Shown here one piece after another: positions 9,672 to 20,255 of a stretch of DNA of 64,000 bases. This stretch comes from Mesorhizobium tianshanense. GTDB taxonomy: Bacteria > Pseudomonadota > Alphaproteobacteria > Rhizobiales > Rhizobiaceae. The stretch lies in the NCBI RefSeq assembly GCF_007830515.1, contig NZ_VLKT01000006.1, positions 62,001 through 126,000 of the forward strand, in the 5' to 3' direction. A program made the translations under genes and the position numbers. The stretch's first letter is position 1; the number at the start of each line of letters is the position of its first letter. The notes below the pieces were generated by a model, which worked only from the letters and a program-made list of their open reading frames with translations, ran no database searches and had not been told where the DNA came from.

Positions 9672-9911
9672 ATGAAAACGACAGTCCTCGCCCTCGCCGC
9701 CGTGCTGGCATTCTCGGGCGCGGCCCACGCTGGCCAGAACCAGCCCGGCAAGCAGGCGCCGGCCACGGCTTGCGCCGACGCCAGCGTCAAGCTCGATTGC
9801 GGTGCGACCGGATCGGTGGAAAAGGCAGGCGCGGCCAAGGGCCCGACTGAAAACAAGGGCCCTCGGCTCGGCATTGACATCGATCCGTGGATCGTGCCCA
9901 GCACGTTCTGA
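9672..9911 (+). CDS. Small secreted protein of unknown function
   Basis: The product is 79 residues with a clear Sec signal peptide (M-K-T-T, an alanine/leucine core, and an A-H-A cleavage site near residue 20). The mature part has two cysteines (near 35 and 42) that could form a disulphide, and a glycine/lysine-rich middle. It ends in a short D-I-D-P-W-I-V-P segment. I recognise no domain. The ATG at 9672 follows GGAGACAGACC. It lies directly behind the palindrome cluster, so its expression is probably regulated. Its own terminator-like hairpin follows. Confidence 0.6.
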   Translation: MKTTVLALAAVLAFSGAAHAGQNQPGKQAPATACADASVKLDCGATGSVEKAGAAKGPTENKGPRLGIDIDPWIVPSTF

Positions 9912-9927
9912 GGTTCGAAAACAGATG

Positions 9928-9956
9928 GGCGGCGGGAAATCCTGACCGCCCGTTTC
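9928..9956 (+). terminator. Possible intrinsic terminator
   Basis: GGGCGG at 9928-9933 pairs with CCGCCC at 9947-9952 and is followed by GTTTCC. The U-run is short, so the call is weak, but the position just after the small secreted gene fits. Confidence 0.35.
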
Positions 9957-9995
9957 CGTGGCCATTTCAGCCCGGCCTGCTGGAGCTGGTGGGAG

Positions 9996-10852
<857 letters not shown>

Positions 10853-10860
<8 letters not shown>

Positions 10861-13846
10861 TGAGGCGCTCCCCCTTCTCGTCGAAGAACACCATGCCGGT
10901 GATCTCCACCTCGATCGTTCCGTCAGGCATCGGCACATAGAGCGTCTCGCCCATCCGGTCGCGACCGCCGGCAACCAGAGCCAGCGCGATCGAGCGACCG
11001 CAATTTTGCGACCAGTAGCTGGAGGTAACGTGGCCGATCATGGTCATCGGGATCGCCTGCTTCGGATCGGCGACGATCTGCGCGCCTTCTTCCAGCACCA
11101 CCTTGGGATCCTTGGTCTTCAGGCCGACAAGCTGCTTGCGGCCCTTGGCGACGAGGTCCGGCCGCGCCATGCCGCGAATGCCGACGAAATCGGTCTTCTT
11201 CTTGCCGACCGCCCAGTCGAGACCGGCATCGTTCGGCGTCACCGTGCCGTCGGTGTCCTGGCCGACGATGATGTAGCCCTTTTCGGCGCGCAGCACGTGC
11301 ATCGACTCCGTGCCGTAGGCGCAGGCGCCGAGCTTCTGGCCCTCGGCCCACAGCGCTTCCCAGACGGCCTGGCCATAATCGGCCGGCACATTGACCTCGA
11401 AGCCGCGTTCGCCGGTGAACGACATGCGGAACAGCCTTGTCGGCACGCCGCAGATCCTGCCCTCGCGCACCGACATATGCGGCAGCGCCTCGTCCGACAT
11501 GTCGATGCCTTCGACCAGGGGCGCGATGATGTCTCGTGACTTCGGCCCTTGCACGGCGATGACAGCCCACTGCTCGGTGATCGAGGTCAGCCAGACGTTG
11601 AGATGCGGGAACTCGGTCTGGAGGTAATCCTCCATATGGTTCATGACACGCGGCGCGCCGCCCGTCGTCGTCGTCACATGGAAGCGGTCCGGCGCCAGCC
11701 TGCCCACCACGCCGTCGTCATAGATGAAACCGTCCTCGCGCAGCATGATGCCATAGCGGCAGCGGCCGGGCTCCAGTTTCTCCCATGGATTGGTGTAGAG
11801 CAGTTCCATGAACTTCGCCGCATCCGGCCCGACCACCTCGATCTTGCCCAGGGTCGAGGCGTCGAACAGGCCGGCCGTCTTGCGTACGGTGACGCACTCA
11901 CGATCCACGGCGGCGTGCATGTCCTCGCCCGCCTTCGGAAAATACCAGGCGCGCTTCCACTGGCCGACATCCTCGAACACCGCGCCTTGGGCCTCTGCCC
12001 AGGGATGGATCGCCGTCTTGCGGGTCGCGTCAAACAGCGGACCCCGCGCATGTCCGACGATCGAGCCGAAGGTCACAGGCGTGTAGGGCGCCCGGAACGT
12101 CGTCAGGCCGACTTGCGGGATCGGCTTGCCGAGCGTCTCGGCGGCAATGGCCAAGCCGTGCATGTTCGAGGTCTTGCCCTGGTCTGTCGCCATGCCGTTG
12201 GTGGTGAAGCGCTTGACGTGTTCGATCGAGTGCATGCCTTCATGCACCGCCTGGCGGATGTCCTTGGCGGTGACATCGTTCTGGAAATCGACAAACGCCT
12301 TGACCGTCGTACCCGGCCCGGCGCCGGGCGCCGCACCCAGCATGCCGCGCGACCAGCTCTCGCTGGCGTCGACCTTCGGCTTGGTTCCCTTGACCGTGCT
12401 GGCGCCGGCATCCTTCGCTGCCTTGGCGCCCGCCGCATAGGCTTCGTCGATCGTCGCCGACAGCCCGTCGGTGCCGTTGCAGGCGCCGACGGAAACGCAA
12501 TCCTGCACGTAGGTGCCGGGCACGAAGCGCTTGGTCTCGTCGTTGAAGGCGACCTTGCCGCGCGACTGTGAGAACAGATGCACCGATGGCGTCCAGCCGG
12601 CCGACATCAGGATCGCGTCGACGGGAATCGTGCGCTCGCCGCCGCCATTCTTCGGCTGCACGGTCATTGACGACACGCGCAATTTGCCGCCGGCGCGGAT
12701 CACCGCGCGGCCGAAATTGACCTCAATGCCGAGCGCCCTCGCCTCGTCGATCACCGGCCCGGTCGGATTGTCGCGCAGGTCGACGATGGCCGCCACGCCG
12801 ACGCCGGCCTTCTTCAGGTCGATCGCCGCCGCATAGGCAGAGTCATTGGCCGTGTAGACGCCGATATTCCTGCCGACCGCGACGCCGTAATGATTGAGAT
12901 AGGTTCGCGCCGCCGACGCCAGCATGATGCCCGGCCGGTCGTTGTCGGCAAACACCATGTGCCGCTCGATGGCGCCCGTCGCCAGCACCACGCGTTTGGC
13001 GCGGACCTGCCACAGCCGCTCGCGCGGCAGCTCGCGGCCGGGGTTCTGCAGATGGTCGCTGACGCGCTCGACCAACCCAACGAAATTCTGCGCGTAATAG
13101 CCGAAGGCCGTGGTTCGGGAGAGAACGCGGACATTGTCCATGCCCTTGAGCTTCGCGACCGCCGCTTGCGCCCAGGCAAAGCCGTCCTGCCCCTCGATCC
13201 GCGCGCCGCTCTCGAAACGAAGGCTGCCGCCGAAATCAGCCTGCTCGTCGGCAAGGATGACGCGCACACCGGTCTCGGCCGCGGCAAGGGCGGCGGCGAT
13301 GCCCGCAGCACCTCCGCCAAGCACCAGCACGTCGCAATGCGCAAAGCGCGCCGAATAGTGATCGGGATCGGGCTGATCCGGCGCGACGCCAAGGCCGGCC
13401 GCTGCCCGGATCTTGGGTTCGTAGAACTTCTTCCAGGCGGCCTTCGGCCACATGAAGGTCTTGTAGTAGAAACCGGCCGAAAACAGCGGCGATGCGATGT
13501 CGTTGACGGCGCCGACGTCGAAGGAAAGCGAGGGCCAGCGGTTCTGCGACTGCGCCGTCAGCCCGTCATAGAGTTCCTGCACGGTGGCGCGGACGTTTGG
13601 TGTCTTCCTGGCGGAGTCGCGCTTGATCTCGACCAGCGCATTGGGCTCTTCCGCGCCGGCCGACAGGAAGCCGCGCGGCCGGTGGTATTTGAACGAGCGG
13701 CCGACCAGATGGACGCCGTTGGCGAGCAGCGCCGAGGCCAGCGTGTCGCCCTCGACGCCGCTGTAGGACTGGCCGTCGAAACTGAAGCGGGCCGTCTCTG
13801 CCTGCTTGAGGCGCCCGGCGCCGGGAATACGGAACGCTGCGATCAT
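10853..13846 (-). CDS. soxA: Sarcosine oxidase, alpha subunit
   Basis: The large alpha subunit (997 residues) binds NAD and tetrahydrofolate in the heterotetramer, which oxidises sarcosine to glycine and passes the methyl group to folate. The N-terminus has the ferredoxin-like segment with G-V-E-G-D-T-L-A-S-A-L and F-K-Y-H-R-P-R-G. A Rossmann motif, L-G-G-G-A-A-G-I-A-A, follows near 175. The C-terminal third is a GcvT/aminomethyltransferase fold (Y-G-I-M-L-R-E-D-G-F, then F-T-G-E-R-G-F-E near 856). Length and order match the family. It overlaps soxD by four bases and soxG by eight, so it sits inside a tightly coupled operon. Confidence 0.95.
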
Positions 13847-14139
13847 TTGGAGGCTCCCGGCAGCTTCGCGGGCTTCGGCTCGCCGGCCTTGTAGGTCATG
13901 ATGAACTTGTCGGTGACGGTGTCGCGCACGGCGTTGAAGAAACGCGCGCAGCCATGCATGTGCCGCCAGCGCTCATAGATGATGCCTTTGGGATTCGAGC
14001 GGATGAAAAAGAACTTTTCGAAATCGTCGTCGCTCTCGCCGGCCATGTTGGCCGAACGCGCGATATGCGCCTCGCCGGCGTTGCGGAATTCGAGTTCCGG
14101 ACGCTCTTCCTCGCAATAGGGGCAGCGGATGAGAAGCAT
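13843..14139 (-). CDS. soxD: Sarcosine oxidase, delta subunit
   Basis: A 98-residue zinc-binding subunit. C6-x-x-C9 at the start (R-C-P-Y-C) and H-x-x-x-C near residues 59-63 (R-H-M-H-G-C) match the zinc ligands known for the delta subunit. The ATG is followed at once by the conserved M-L-L-I-R-C-P-Y-C. Its stop overlaps the soxA start. An additional gene separates it from soxB, which is unusual because soxB and soxD normally adjoin. Confidence 0.93.
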   Translation of the reverse strand: MLLIRCPYCEEERPELEFRNAGEAHIARSANMAGESDDDFEKFFFIRSNPKGIIYERWRHMHGCARFFNAVRDTVTDKFIMTYKAGEPKPAKLPGASK

Positions 14140-14146
14140 GGTTTTC

Positions 14147-14569
14147 CTACAATTCGCCGTGGCCGACGCGGGCGCCGGCCGGTTGATCGCAAAGCCTCTG
14201 GCCTAGTATCGCGAAGGGCGCGACGAGCCGGATGCGCTCCTCGACGCTTGCCGCGGAGCGAAAAAGCGCGCGGTTCGCCATGTTGCCGATGGTGAGCTGG
14301 ATTGGATCCGTCGTGACGATGACGCCGCGCGGCTCGAATGGCTCGTCCTCGTCCAGATCGGATGGCCGGCCTTCAAAGAAGGAGACGATCCTTTGGCCGC
14401 CGCTCCAGACGCAGGCCAGAATGCCGCCGTCGACAGAAAACGGCCATTCCGCCTCGTTTTCGGCGCGGCTGATCGGCTGCATGCGCACCTCGTCCGGCGA
14501 CGGAAAATGGAACAGGCCCTGCTCGCCTGCGAGCATCAGCGGCATGGCGACAGCTATCTGGGCCATCAT
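14147..14569 (-). CDS. Unrecognised gene inserted between soxB and soxD
   Basis: This gene of 140 codons starts with ATGATG at 14569, overlapping the soxB stop as TGATG, and ends seven bases before soxD. The spacing shows that it belongs to the operon. The product has a hydrophobic N-terminal stretch (M-A-Q-I-A-V-A-M-P-L-M-L), then a mixed soluble domain with F-H-F-P-S-P and R-G-V-I-V-T-T-D-P, and no cysteine cluster or cofactor motif. I do not recognise the family. It could be an assembly factor or a small accessory subunit, but nothing in the sequence says which. Confidence 0.7.
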   Translation of the reverse strand: MMAQIAVAMPLMLAGEQGLFHFPSPDEVRMQPISRAENEAEWPFSVDGGILACVWSGGQRIVSFFEGRPSDLDEDEPFEPRGVIVTTDPIQLTIGNMANRALFRSAASVEERIRLVAPFAILGQRLCDQPAGARVGHGEL

Positions 14570-15822
14570 CAGTGCGCCACCGCCGCCGCCGCCGCCTCGT
14601 CGATCAGGCGGCCGGTGCGGAAGCGCTCGATGGTGAAGGGCGCGTTGATCGGGTGCGGATCGTCTTTTGCGATGGTGTGGGCAAAGACATGGCCCGAGCC
14701 CGGCGTCGCCTTGAAGCCGCCCGTACCCCAGCCGCAATTGACGTAGAGGCCGGGCACCGGCGTCTTGGCCAGGATCGGCGAGCGGTCGGGCGTCACGTCG
14801 ACGATGCCGCCCCACGAACGCAGCATCTTCATGCGCGTGAATATGGGGAACATCTCGCAGATGGCGTCGAGCGTGTGCTGGAGGATGTGCAGACCGCCGG
14901 TCTGCGAATAGGAGACATACTGGTCGGTGCCGGCGCCGATGACCAATTCGCCCTTATCGGACTGCGAGATGTAGGCGTGCACGGTGTTCGACATGACCAC
15001 GCAGGGCACCACTGGCTTGACCGGCTCCGACACCAGCGCCTGCAGCGGATAGCTCTCCAGCGGCATGCGCACGCCGGCCATGTTCATGATGACGGACGAA
15101 TGGCCGGCGGCAACGACGCCGACCTTTTTGGCGCCGATGAAACCGCGTGTCGTCTCGACGCCGGTAACCGCCCCGTTCGGTGCCCGCTTGACGCCGGTGA
15201 CCTCGCAATTCTGGATAATGTGGACGCCGCGCGCCGAAGCGCCGCGCGCATAGCCCCAGGCAACGGCATCGTGACGCGCCGTGCCGCCGCGGCGCTGCAA
15301 GGCGGCACCCACCACCGGGTAGCGGGCCTCCTTGGAGATGTTGAGCGGCGGGCAGAATTCGTTCGCCTGCTCGGGCGTCAGCCATTCATTGTCGATGCCG
15401 TTCAGACGGTTGGCATGAACGTGGCGTTTCAAGACCTGGACGTCGTGCACATTGTGGGCGAGCATCATGACGCCGCGCGCTGAATACATGACGTTGTAGT
15501 TGAGCTCCTGGCTGAGCCCATCCCACAGTTTCAGCGCATGGTCGTAGATGCCGGCGCTCTCGTCATAGAGATAGTTGGAGCGGATGATGGTGGTGTTGCG
15601 GCCGGTGTTGCCGCCGCCGAGCCAGCCCTTTTCCAGCACCGCGACATTGGTGATGCCGTGCACCGTGGCGAGATAGTAGGCGGTGGCCAGGCCATGGCCG
15701 CCGGCGCCGACGATGATGACGTCGTACTCCTTCTTCGGCTCTGGCGAGGACCACTGTTCCTCCCAGCCCTTGTGACCGCGCATGGCCTCCCGGGCGATGG
15801 CGAATGCCGAGTATTTCTTCAC
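14569..15822 (-). CDS. soxB: Sarcosine oxidase, beta subunit
   Basis: The beta subunit (417 residues) holds the noncovalent FAD and the covalent FMN and oxidises sarcosine. The FAD motif [10 protein letters not shown] is at about 35-44, followed by the very conserved L-E-K-G-W-L-G and [13 protein letters not shown]. The GTG at 15822 gives the usual V-K-K-Y-S-A-F start; the open frame upstream has no family similarity. It is the first gene of the operon. A 270-base gap separates it from the divergent SDR gene and must contain the operon promoter, but no clear site is visible there. Confidence 0.95.
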   Translation of the reverse strand: MKKYSAFAIAREAMRGHKGWEEQWSSPEPKKEYDVIIVGAGGHGLATAYYLATVHGITNVAVLEKGWLGGGNTGRNTTIIRSNYLYDESAGIYDHALKLWDGLSQELNYNVMYSARGVMMLAHNVHDVQVLKRHVHANRLNGIDNEWLTPEQANEFCPPLNISKEARYPVVGAALQRRGGTARHDAVAWGYARGASARGVHIIQNCEVTGVKRAPNGAVTGVETTRGFIGAKKVGVVAAGHSSVIMNMAGVRMPLESYPLQALVSEPVKPVVPCVVMSNTVHAYISQSDKGELVIGAGTDQYVSYSQTGGLHILQHTLDAICEMFPIFTRMKMLRSWGGIVDVTPDRSPILAKTPVPGLYVNCGWGTGGFKATPGSGHVFAHTIAKDDPHPINAPFTIERFRTGRLIDEAAAAAVAH

Positions 15823-16100
15823 GTTGAGGCCTCGCGCCAAAATCTCGTGGATTGCGGCCGGGCATCCACTCAAGCCCCCGGCGCGCGAGGTGTATCACTA
15901 GCGAAACCGCGCTGTCACCCTTGCGCTGTTTGCGACGGCGCTTGCCGTTTTGCGCCGCGACAAAAAAGCCGCATCGAAAGTGACGAACGATCAAACCCCG
16001 GCGCGAGGTCTGCGCAGGTATCGGGTGGCCCGCACCGCCTCGATCTGCGACCAAGCATCCGATTGCCGGCGAAGCTGGCGCGAAGAAAAGGATGCAGAAA

Positions 16101-16859
16101 ATGTTCGCACTCGCCAACAAGGTCGCCATCGTCACCGGCGCCAGTTCCGGCATCGGCCGTGCCACCGCGAAGCTGTTTACCGAACAGGGCGCCAAGCTGG
16201 TCGTCGCCGCCCGTCGCCAGGCAGAGCTTGAGGCGCTCGTCGCCGAAATCGAGGACGCCGCTGGCACGGCCATCGCCCTTGCCGGCGACGTCAGGGACGA
16301 GGCCTATGCAAAAGCCCTTGTCGACCTGGCGGTCGGCCGGTTCGGCGGGCTGGATATCGCCTTCAACAACGCCGGCTCCGTCGGCCAGATGGGACCGGTT
16401 CCCGATATGTTGTTGAAGACGTGGCACGAGACCATCGACACCAACCTGACCGGCGCCTTTATCGGCGCCAAATACCAGGTGCCGGCGCTGCTGGAGCGCG
16501 GTGGCGGCTCGCTGATCTTCACGTCCAGCTTCGTCGGTCGAACCGCCGGGATACCTGGAATGGCTGCCTACGCTGCTGCAAAGGCCGGGCTGATCGGGCT
16601 GACGCAGGTTCTGGCTGCCGAATACGGAGCGCAAGGGCTGCGCGTCAACGCATTGCTGCCCGGCGGCACCGACACGCCGGGCGCGACGACGACTACGCCG
16701 GAAGCCCGGGCTTTCGTCGAGGGTATCCATGCCCTGAAACGCATGGCGCAACCGCAAGAAATCGCCCGCTCGGCGCTCTATCTGGCGTCGGACGCATCGA
16801 GCTTCACCACCGGGACGGCGCTGTTTGCCGATGGCGGCGTCTCGATCAACCGGACGTGA
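16101..16859 (+). CDS. Short-chain dehydrogenase/reductase
   Basis: A second classical SDR of 252 residues, not closely similar to the one at 7.3 kb. The cofactor motif T-G-A-S-S-G-I-G is near residue 12, N-N-A-G near 86, and the catalytic Y-A-A-A-K near 156. The C-terminal F-A-D-G-G-V-S-I fits the family. Two ATGs compete (16092 and 16101); the second sits nine bases after AAAAGGA and is preferred. It is transcribed divergently from soxB, and no functional link to sarcosine is evident from the sequence. Confidence 0.85.
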   Translation: MFALANKVAIVTGASSGIGRATAKLFTEQGAKLVVAARRQAELEALVAEIEDAAGTAIALAGDVRDEAYAKALVDLAVGRFGGLDIAFNNAGSVGQMGPVPDMLLKTWHETIDTNLTGAFIGAKYQVPALLERGGGSLIFTSSFVGRTAGIPGMAAYAAAKAGLIGLTQVLAAEYGAQGLRVNALLPGGTDTPGATTTTPEARAFVEGIHALKRMAQPQEIARSALYLASDASSFTTGTALFADGGVSINRT

Positions 16860-17072
16860 GGCTCTTGAAGCCCTCTGCCCTGCGGGGGCCGCGCTGATCA
16901 TTGCGGTCGTCTTGGCCCCAGGATGCGGGCGCGTCGCTACATTGTAGCCGAACGCGTCCGACGGTGGTGGTCCAATCGAGCCGCCAGGCGTATCCGATAT
17001 CCCAACCGGCCTTTCCTTGGGCGGGAGATCGAGGCACTATAGGCCGTCAGTTTCGCCTTCTGGATCACGGCG

Positions 17073-17633
17073 ATGTTGGAAATCCCGGAAAATCGATGCG
17101 AGCGCCATCGCCTGTTCAAGGCCATCGACGATGCCTTCAAGGCCGGCGATTTCGATGCCCTCGGTGTGGCTCTCGGCGGTTCGCCGCGCTGGTTCGACGA
17201 ACGCATGCCGTTTGAGCTCGGCCTTGGCCATCCGCTGGAATATTCGATCTACTGGAGTCCAATCGCCTTCGTCTCGGCGCTGCTCGATGCCGGCTCGAAC
17301 CCGAACTACGCGGATCATGCCGGCTTTCCTTCGATCATCGCGGCACTGTCCACCGAGCGGGCGGACAGGCACGAGATCATCCGCATCCTGCTCGATCACG
17401 GCGCCGATGCCGACATGCGCGGCGTCAACGACTGGACGCCGCTTCACTACGCCGTGGCCATGCGCGACGCCGAGGCGATCCGCCTGCTGCTTGCCGCCGG
17501 TGCAGACCCGTCGCTCGAAACCCGCATCGACGATTATGCGACACCACTCGAGGGTGCCGAGGATGCTGGCTTCGAAGCCGGCGCCTCGCTCCTGCGTGAG
17601 GCGATGAACAGGCGAGGCGGCATTCAGCGGTGA
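17073..17633 (+). CDS. Ankyrin-repeat protein
   Basis: The 186-residue protein has two or three ankyrin-type repeats. The clearest is the one with D-W-T-P-L-H-Y-A-V-A near residue 123, followed by A-I-R-L-L-L-A-A-G-A-D-P, and an earlier one with I-I-R-I-L-L-D-H-G-A-D. It has no signal peptide or membrane segment, so it should be cytoplasmic and act in protein binding. The partner is unknown. It converges on the carbonic-anhydrase gene with a 34-base gap. Confidence 0.8.
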   Translation: MLEIPENRCERHRLFKAIDDAFKAGDFDALGVALGGSPRWFDERMPFELGLGHPLEYSIYWSPIAFVSALLDAGSNPNYADHAGFPSIIAALSTERADRHEIIRILLDHGADADMRGVNDWTPLHYAVAMRDAEAIRLLLAAGADPSLETRIDDYATPLEGAEDAGFEAGASLLREAMNRRGGIQR

Positions 17634-17667
17634 CGGGCGCGAGCGATGGCCGATTTCGGTCGCAACC

Positions 17668-18195
17668 TTACACCTTCGGCAACCCGGCCTTGAAGCGTTT
17701 GCCGTTGGCGACGTAGTGCGCGGCCGAAGCGCGCAGCCCTGCGACCGTGGCATCGTCCAGCTGTCGCATCAAACGAGCGGGCGAGCCGATGATCAGCGAA
17801 TTGTCGGGGAATTCCTTGCCTTCGGTGACAAGGGCGCCGGCGCCGACCAGCGAATTCTTGCCGATCTTCGCGCCGTTCAGCACGATGGCGCCCATGCCGA
17901 TCAGGCTGTTGTCGCCGATCGTGCAGCCATGCAGCAAGGCGCGATGGCCGATCGTGCAGCCTTGCCCGATGGTCAGGGGAAAACCGACATCGGTGTGCAT
18001 GACCGTGTGCTCCTGCACGTTGGTGTCGGCGCCGATGACGATCGGCTCGTTGTCGCCGCGAATGACGACACCGAACCAGAAGCCCGCGTTACGGCCGACC
18101 CTGATATCGCCGATCAAGCTGGCGTCGGGCGCGATCCAGTTGCTGTCCGCGTCCTCGAAGCCGGGGGCTTTTCCGTCGATCGCATAGAGCGGCAT
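17668..18195 (-). CDS. Gamma-class carbonic anhydrase-like hexapeptide protein
   Basis: The 175-residue protein is a left-handed beta-helix protein of the YrdA/CaiE type. It has G-D-I-R-V-G-R-N-A-G-F-W near residue 28 and G-D-N-E-P-I-V-I-G near 46. The histidines H-T-D near 67, H-R-A-L-L-H-G near 87 and the preceding H place the three metal-binding histidines of gamma carbonic anhydrases. Carbonic anhydrase activity is plausible, but many relatives have other or unknown roles. It is followed 19 bases upstream by a small membrane-protein gene on the same strand. Confidence 0.85.
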   Translation of the reverse strand: MPLYAIDGKAPGFEDADSNWIAPDASLIGDIRVGRNAGFWFGVVIRGDNEPIVIGADTNVQEHTVMHTDVGFPLTIGQGCTIGHRALLHGCTIGDNSLIGMGAIVLNGAKIGKNSLVGAGALVTEGKEFPDNSLIIGSPARLMRQLDDATVAGLRASAAHYVANGKRFKAGLPKV

Positions 18196-18214
18196 TTTTC
18201 GCCTCCGAATCGTC

Positions 18215-18559
18215 TCACGCTGAAAAATCGGCCGACCCTAGGAGAATGCCTGCCTCGGACGCAATGTCGAGCAGCACGACGCCCAACGCCAATGCCCAGA
18301 TCGTCGCGGTGCAACCGCAAGAGATCAGCGCCGGTGCGGAAATGCGGCCTTGCCGCCAAGCATCCAGGGCTTCGTTGGCGAACATCAAGGGCCCGGCGCA
18401 TGCCGTGGCGACCAACGAGCGCAGGATGTGCGCCGGCGACACATAGGGCTCGACAAAAGCAAGTCGGCGGCCCGATATCAACTCCATCGCCGATCCGGCC
18501 AGGCCGCACGCCGTCAGCCCAAACATAAAAGAGAAGAGTGTGTGTTCGAGCGGACCCAT
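18215..18559 (-). CDS. Small membrane protein, DUF6949-type
   Basis: This is a 114-residue integral membrane protein with three or so hydrophobic segments (about 7-26, 45-62 and 83-105). It opens with M-G-P-L-E-H-T-L-F-S-F. The family assignment to DUF6949 is from recalled features and is only fairly sure. The ATG at 18559 follows GGAAGGTG, a good ribosome site; a longer frame starting at 18652 has no such site and no hydrophobic lead. It probably shares a transcript with the carbonic-anhydrase gene downstream. Its role is unknown. Confidence 0.6.
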   Translation of the reverse strand: MGPLEHTLFSFMFGLTACGLAGSAMELISGRRLAFVEPYVSPAHILRSLVATACAGPLMFANEALDAWRQGRISAPALISCGCTATIWALALGVVLLDIASEAGILLGSADFSA

Positions 18560-18705
18560 CTTCACCTTCCATTTACCATGAAATCGCACAGTCGTGTACG
18601 ATAGGGCGTGATGCAAGGGTCGCGCCACGCCACATGTGCCGCTCAAGGACACCCGCGGGGAAGCCCAGGGGAAATCTTGGGACAGGTCGCCGATAGAGGA
18701 TCGCG

Positions 18706-19437
18706 ATGAAGAAGGCAGCCACCGTCCACGGGCCGCAACTCAGTGTCGTCGATTCCAAGCTGATGAAGCGGGTGTTCTACGTGTTTTCGGCGCTGGCTGT
18801 GCTTTCGATAGCGATTAGCCTTGGCGGCAAATGGTTCGGCCGCTCGATCGCCATGGCCGGATACACCGACGACACGACGATCCACGAGGTGGTGATCGGC
18901 AACAATGTCATCGCCGTGCCGGCCAATGTGATCCGCTTCGATCAAGCCCGGCGCGACGGTATCGCCTCGCGCCTCGACCTCTATCTGCGCTATCCCGAGA
19001 TGGACGGTTACAGCGAGGCCGCCCGCGACGATTTCAACCACACCGGACCCAGCAAGGACATCATCTTCCTGTCGTTCGAACGGCAGATCATGTCGCGGGA
19101 CATGAGCGGCCGCCTCGCGCCGATCTACAGCGCCCTGATCATCCAGCCCGGCACGCCCGGCCCGGGCGGCACGACGCTCTACGGCTTCACCGAAAAATCA
19201 GGCTATCTCAACGAGGTGCTGGCGGTCGGCAATCGCCCCGGCAAGGACCCGTTCGTGGCCCGCTGCCTGAGCGGCCCGAGTGCCGCGCAATCGCTGGCGC
19301 CGTGCGAACGCGACATCCAGGTCGGCGACAAGCTCAGCCTCACCTACCGCTTTCCCAGGGAGTTTCTGGAGGACTGGCAGGCGCTCGACGCAGCCATCGC
19401 CGCCGAGGCTGCGCGCATGCTGAGGACCGGGCGCTAG
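18706..19437 (+). CDS. Conserved membrane-anchored protein of unknown function
   Basis: The 243-residue protein has one membrane segment at about 22-41 after a charged cytoplasmic head, so most of it should lie in the periplasm. The periplasmic part has Y-T-D-D-T-T-I-H-E-V-V-I-G-N-N near 53 and a mixed alpha/beta composition. Two cysteines occur near 188 and 200. The ATG follows GAGGATCGCG. Similar proteins occur in rhizobia, but I know of no assigned function. A short GTGTACGAT motif lies upstream near 18594. Confidence 0.55.
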   Translation: MKKAATVHGPQLSVVDSKLMKRVFYVFSALAVLSIAISLGGKWFGRSIAMAGYTDDTTIHEVVIGNNVIAVPANVIRFDQARRDGIASRLDLYLRYPEMDGYSEAARDDFNHTGPSKDIIFLSFERQIMSRDMSGRLAPIYSALIIQPGTPGPGGTTLYGFTEKSGYLNEVLAVGNRPGKDPFVARCLSGPSAAQSLAPCERDIQVGDKLSLTYRFPREFLEDWQALDAAIAAEAARMLRTGR

Positions 19438-19519
19438 GGCTTGATTCATCCGATCAGGATGAGGCTCTATCTTCTTGTTTGACCATGATCTTTTCTATCA
19501 GCCAAGGTCCCACCGCGCT

Positions 19520-19794
19520 TTCGTCATCCTAGGGCGAGGCGAGGCGACGCGAAGCGGAGCGCAGACCCTAGGATCCCGTGGTATCGGCCGAAGATTGCAG
19601 CGGATCAAAACGGCGCTTGTGTGCGCAAGGCGCCAGCTACCCTTCAACCATGATCCAGAGTGGTTCGAGCTTTTCGCGGAACGGGGTGGTGGCGTTCGGT
19701 TCTGGTCCGCTGAGCACTGCCGCCACGTAACGGCATGGATCCCAGGGTCTGCGCCGCGTCGCTTCGCTCCTTGCTCCGCCCTGGGGATGACGAA
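19520..19794. repeat. Inverted pair of 58-base intergenic repeats
   Basis: Copy A (19520-19577) and copy B (19737-19794) are imperfect reverse complements of each other. Both start TTCGTCATCC, have GCGCAGACCCT near the far end and finish in GGATCC. They enclose about 160 bases without a credible gene. The whole 19438-19900 gap (463 bases) has no convincing coding frame. The layout is that of a rhizobial intergenic mosaic repeat; family membership is inference. Confidence 0.6.
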
Positions 19795-19900
19795 GGGAGA
19801 GGAGCATTCGGCCAACCCTAGAGGTTTGCGATTTGCCACTGAGATTGGTCGCCAACCAGCCCGCAGCAAGGCAGGCCAGGTCCGCCGCAAGAGTCCCGGC

Positions 19901-20104
19901 TCAGGCCAGATCGATGTCGAGGATCGCCATCGAGAAATTGTAGTCGCCGTCGTCCTCGTCCTTGAAGACGATGCCGAGGAACTCGTCGCCGACATAGACT
20001 TCGGCCGAATCTTCCTTGCGCGGCCGCGCCTTCACCTCAAGCTTGGGATTCTGGAAGACGCGCTTGAAATAGGCGTCCAGCTTTCTGATTTCATCAGGCT
20101 TCAA
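19901..20104 (-). CDS. DUF3126 family small protein
   Basis: The 67-residue acidic protein starts K-P-D-E-I-R-K-L-D-A-Y-F-K-R and ends M-A-I-L-D-I-D-L-A, both hallmarks of DUF3126, a short alphaproteobacterial family of unknown role. The start is a TTG at 20104 preceded by GGAGAAG at seven bases; in-frame ATGs are absent, and the TTG gives exactly the family N-terminus. It is cytoplasmic. It follows cysE on the same strand after 151 bases and may be cotranscribed. Confidence 0.8.
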   Translation of the reverse strand: MKPDEIRKLDAYFKRVFQNPKLEVKARPRKEDSAEVYVGDEFLGIVFKDEDDGDYNFSMAILDIDLA

Positions 20105-20255
20105 AGTCTTCTCCGATCGTCGGTCTTGCTCGTTTGAGCGCGCTTCTGGCACGTCGACAATGGCGATGTAAAGGCAAGCCGGCCGGATATGCGAGAACCG
20201 ACAGGCGCCAAAGCCGGCAAACGGAGTTCGGTCGCCCGTCCCCGCAGACTTGAAG

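Noticed and set aside
11549..12571. A 340-residue plus-strand frame
   Set aside because: It is the antisense of soxA, whose motifs are unmistakable.
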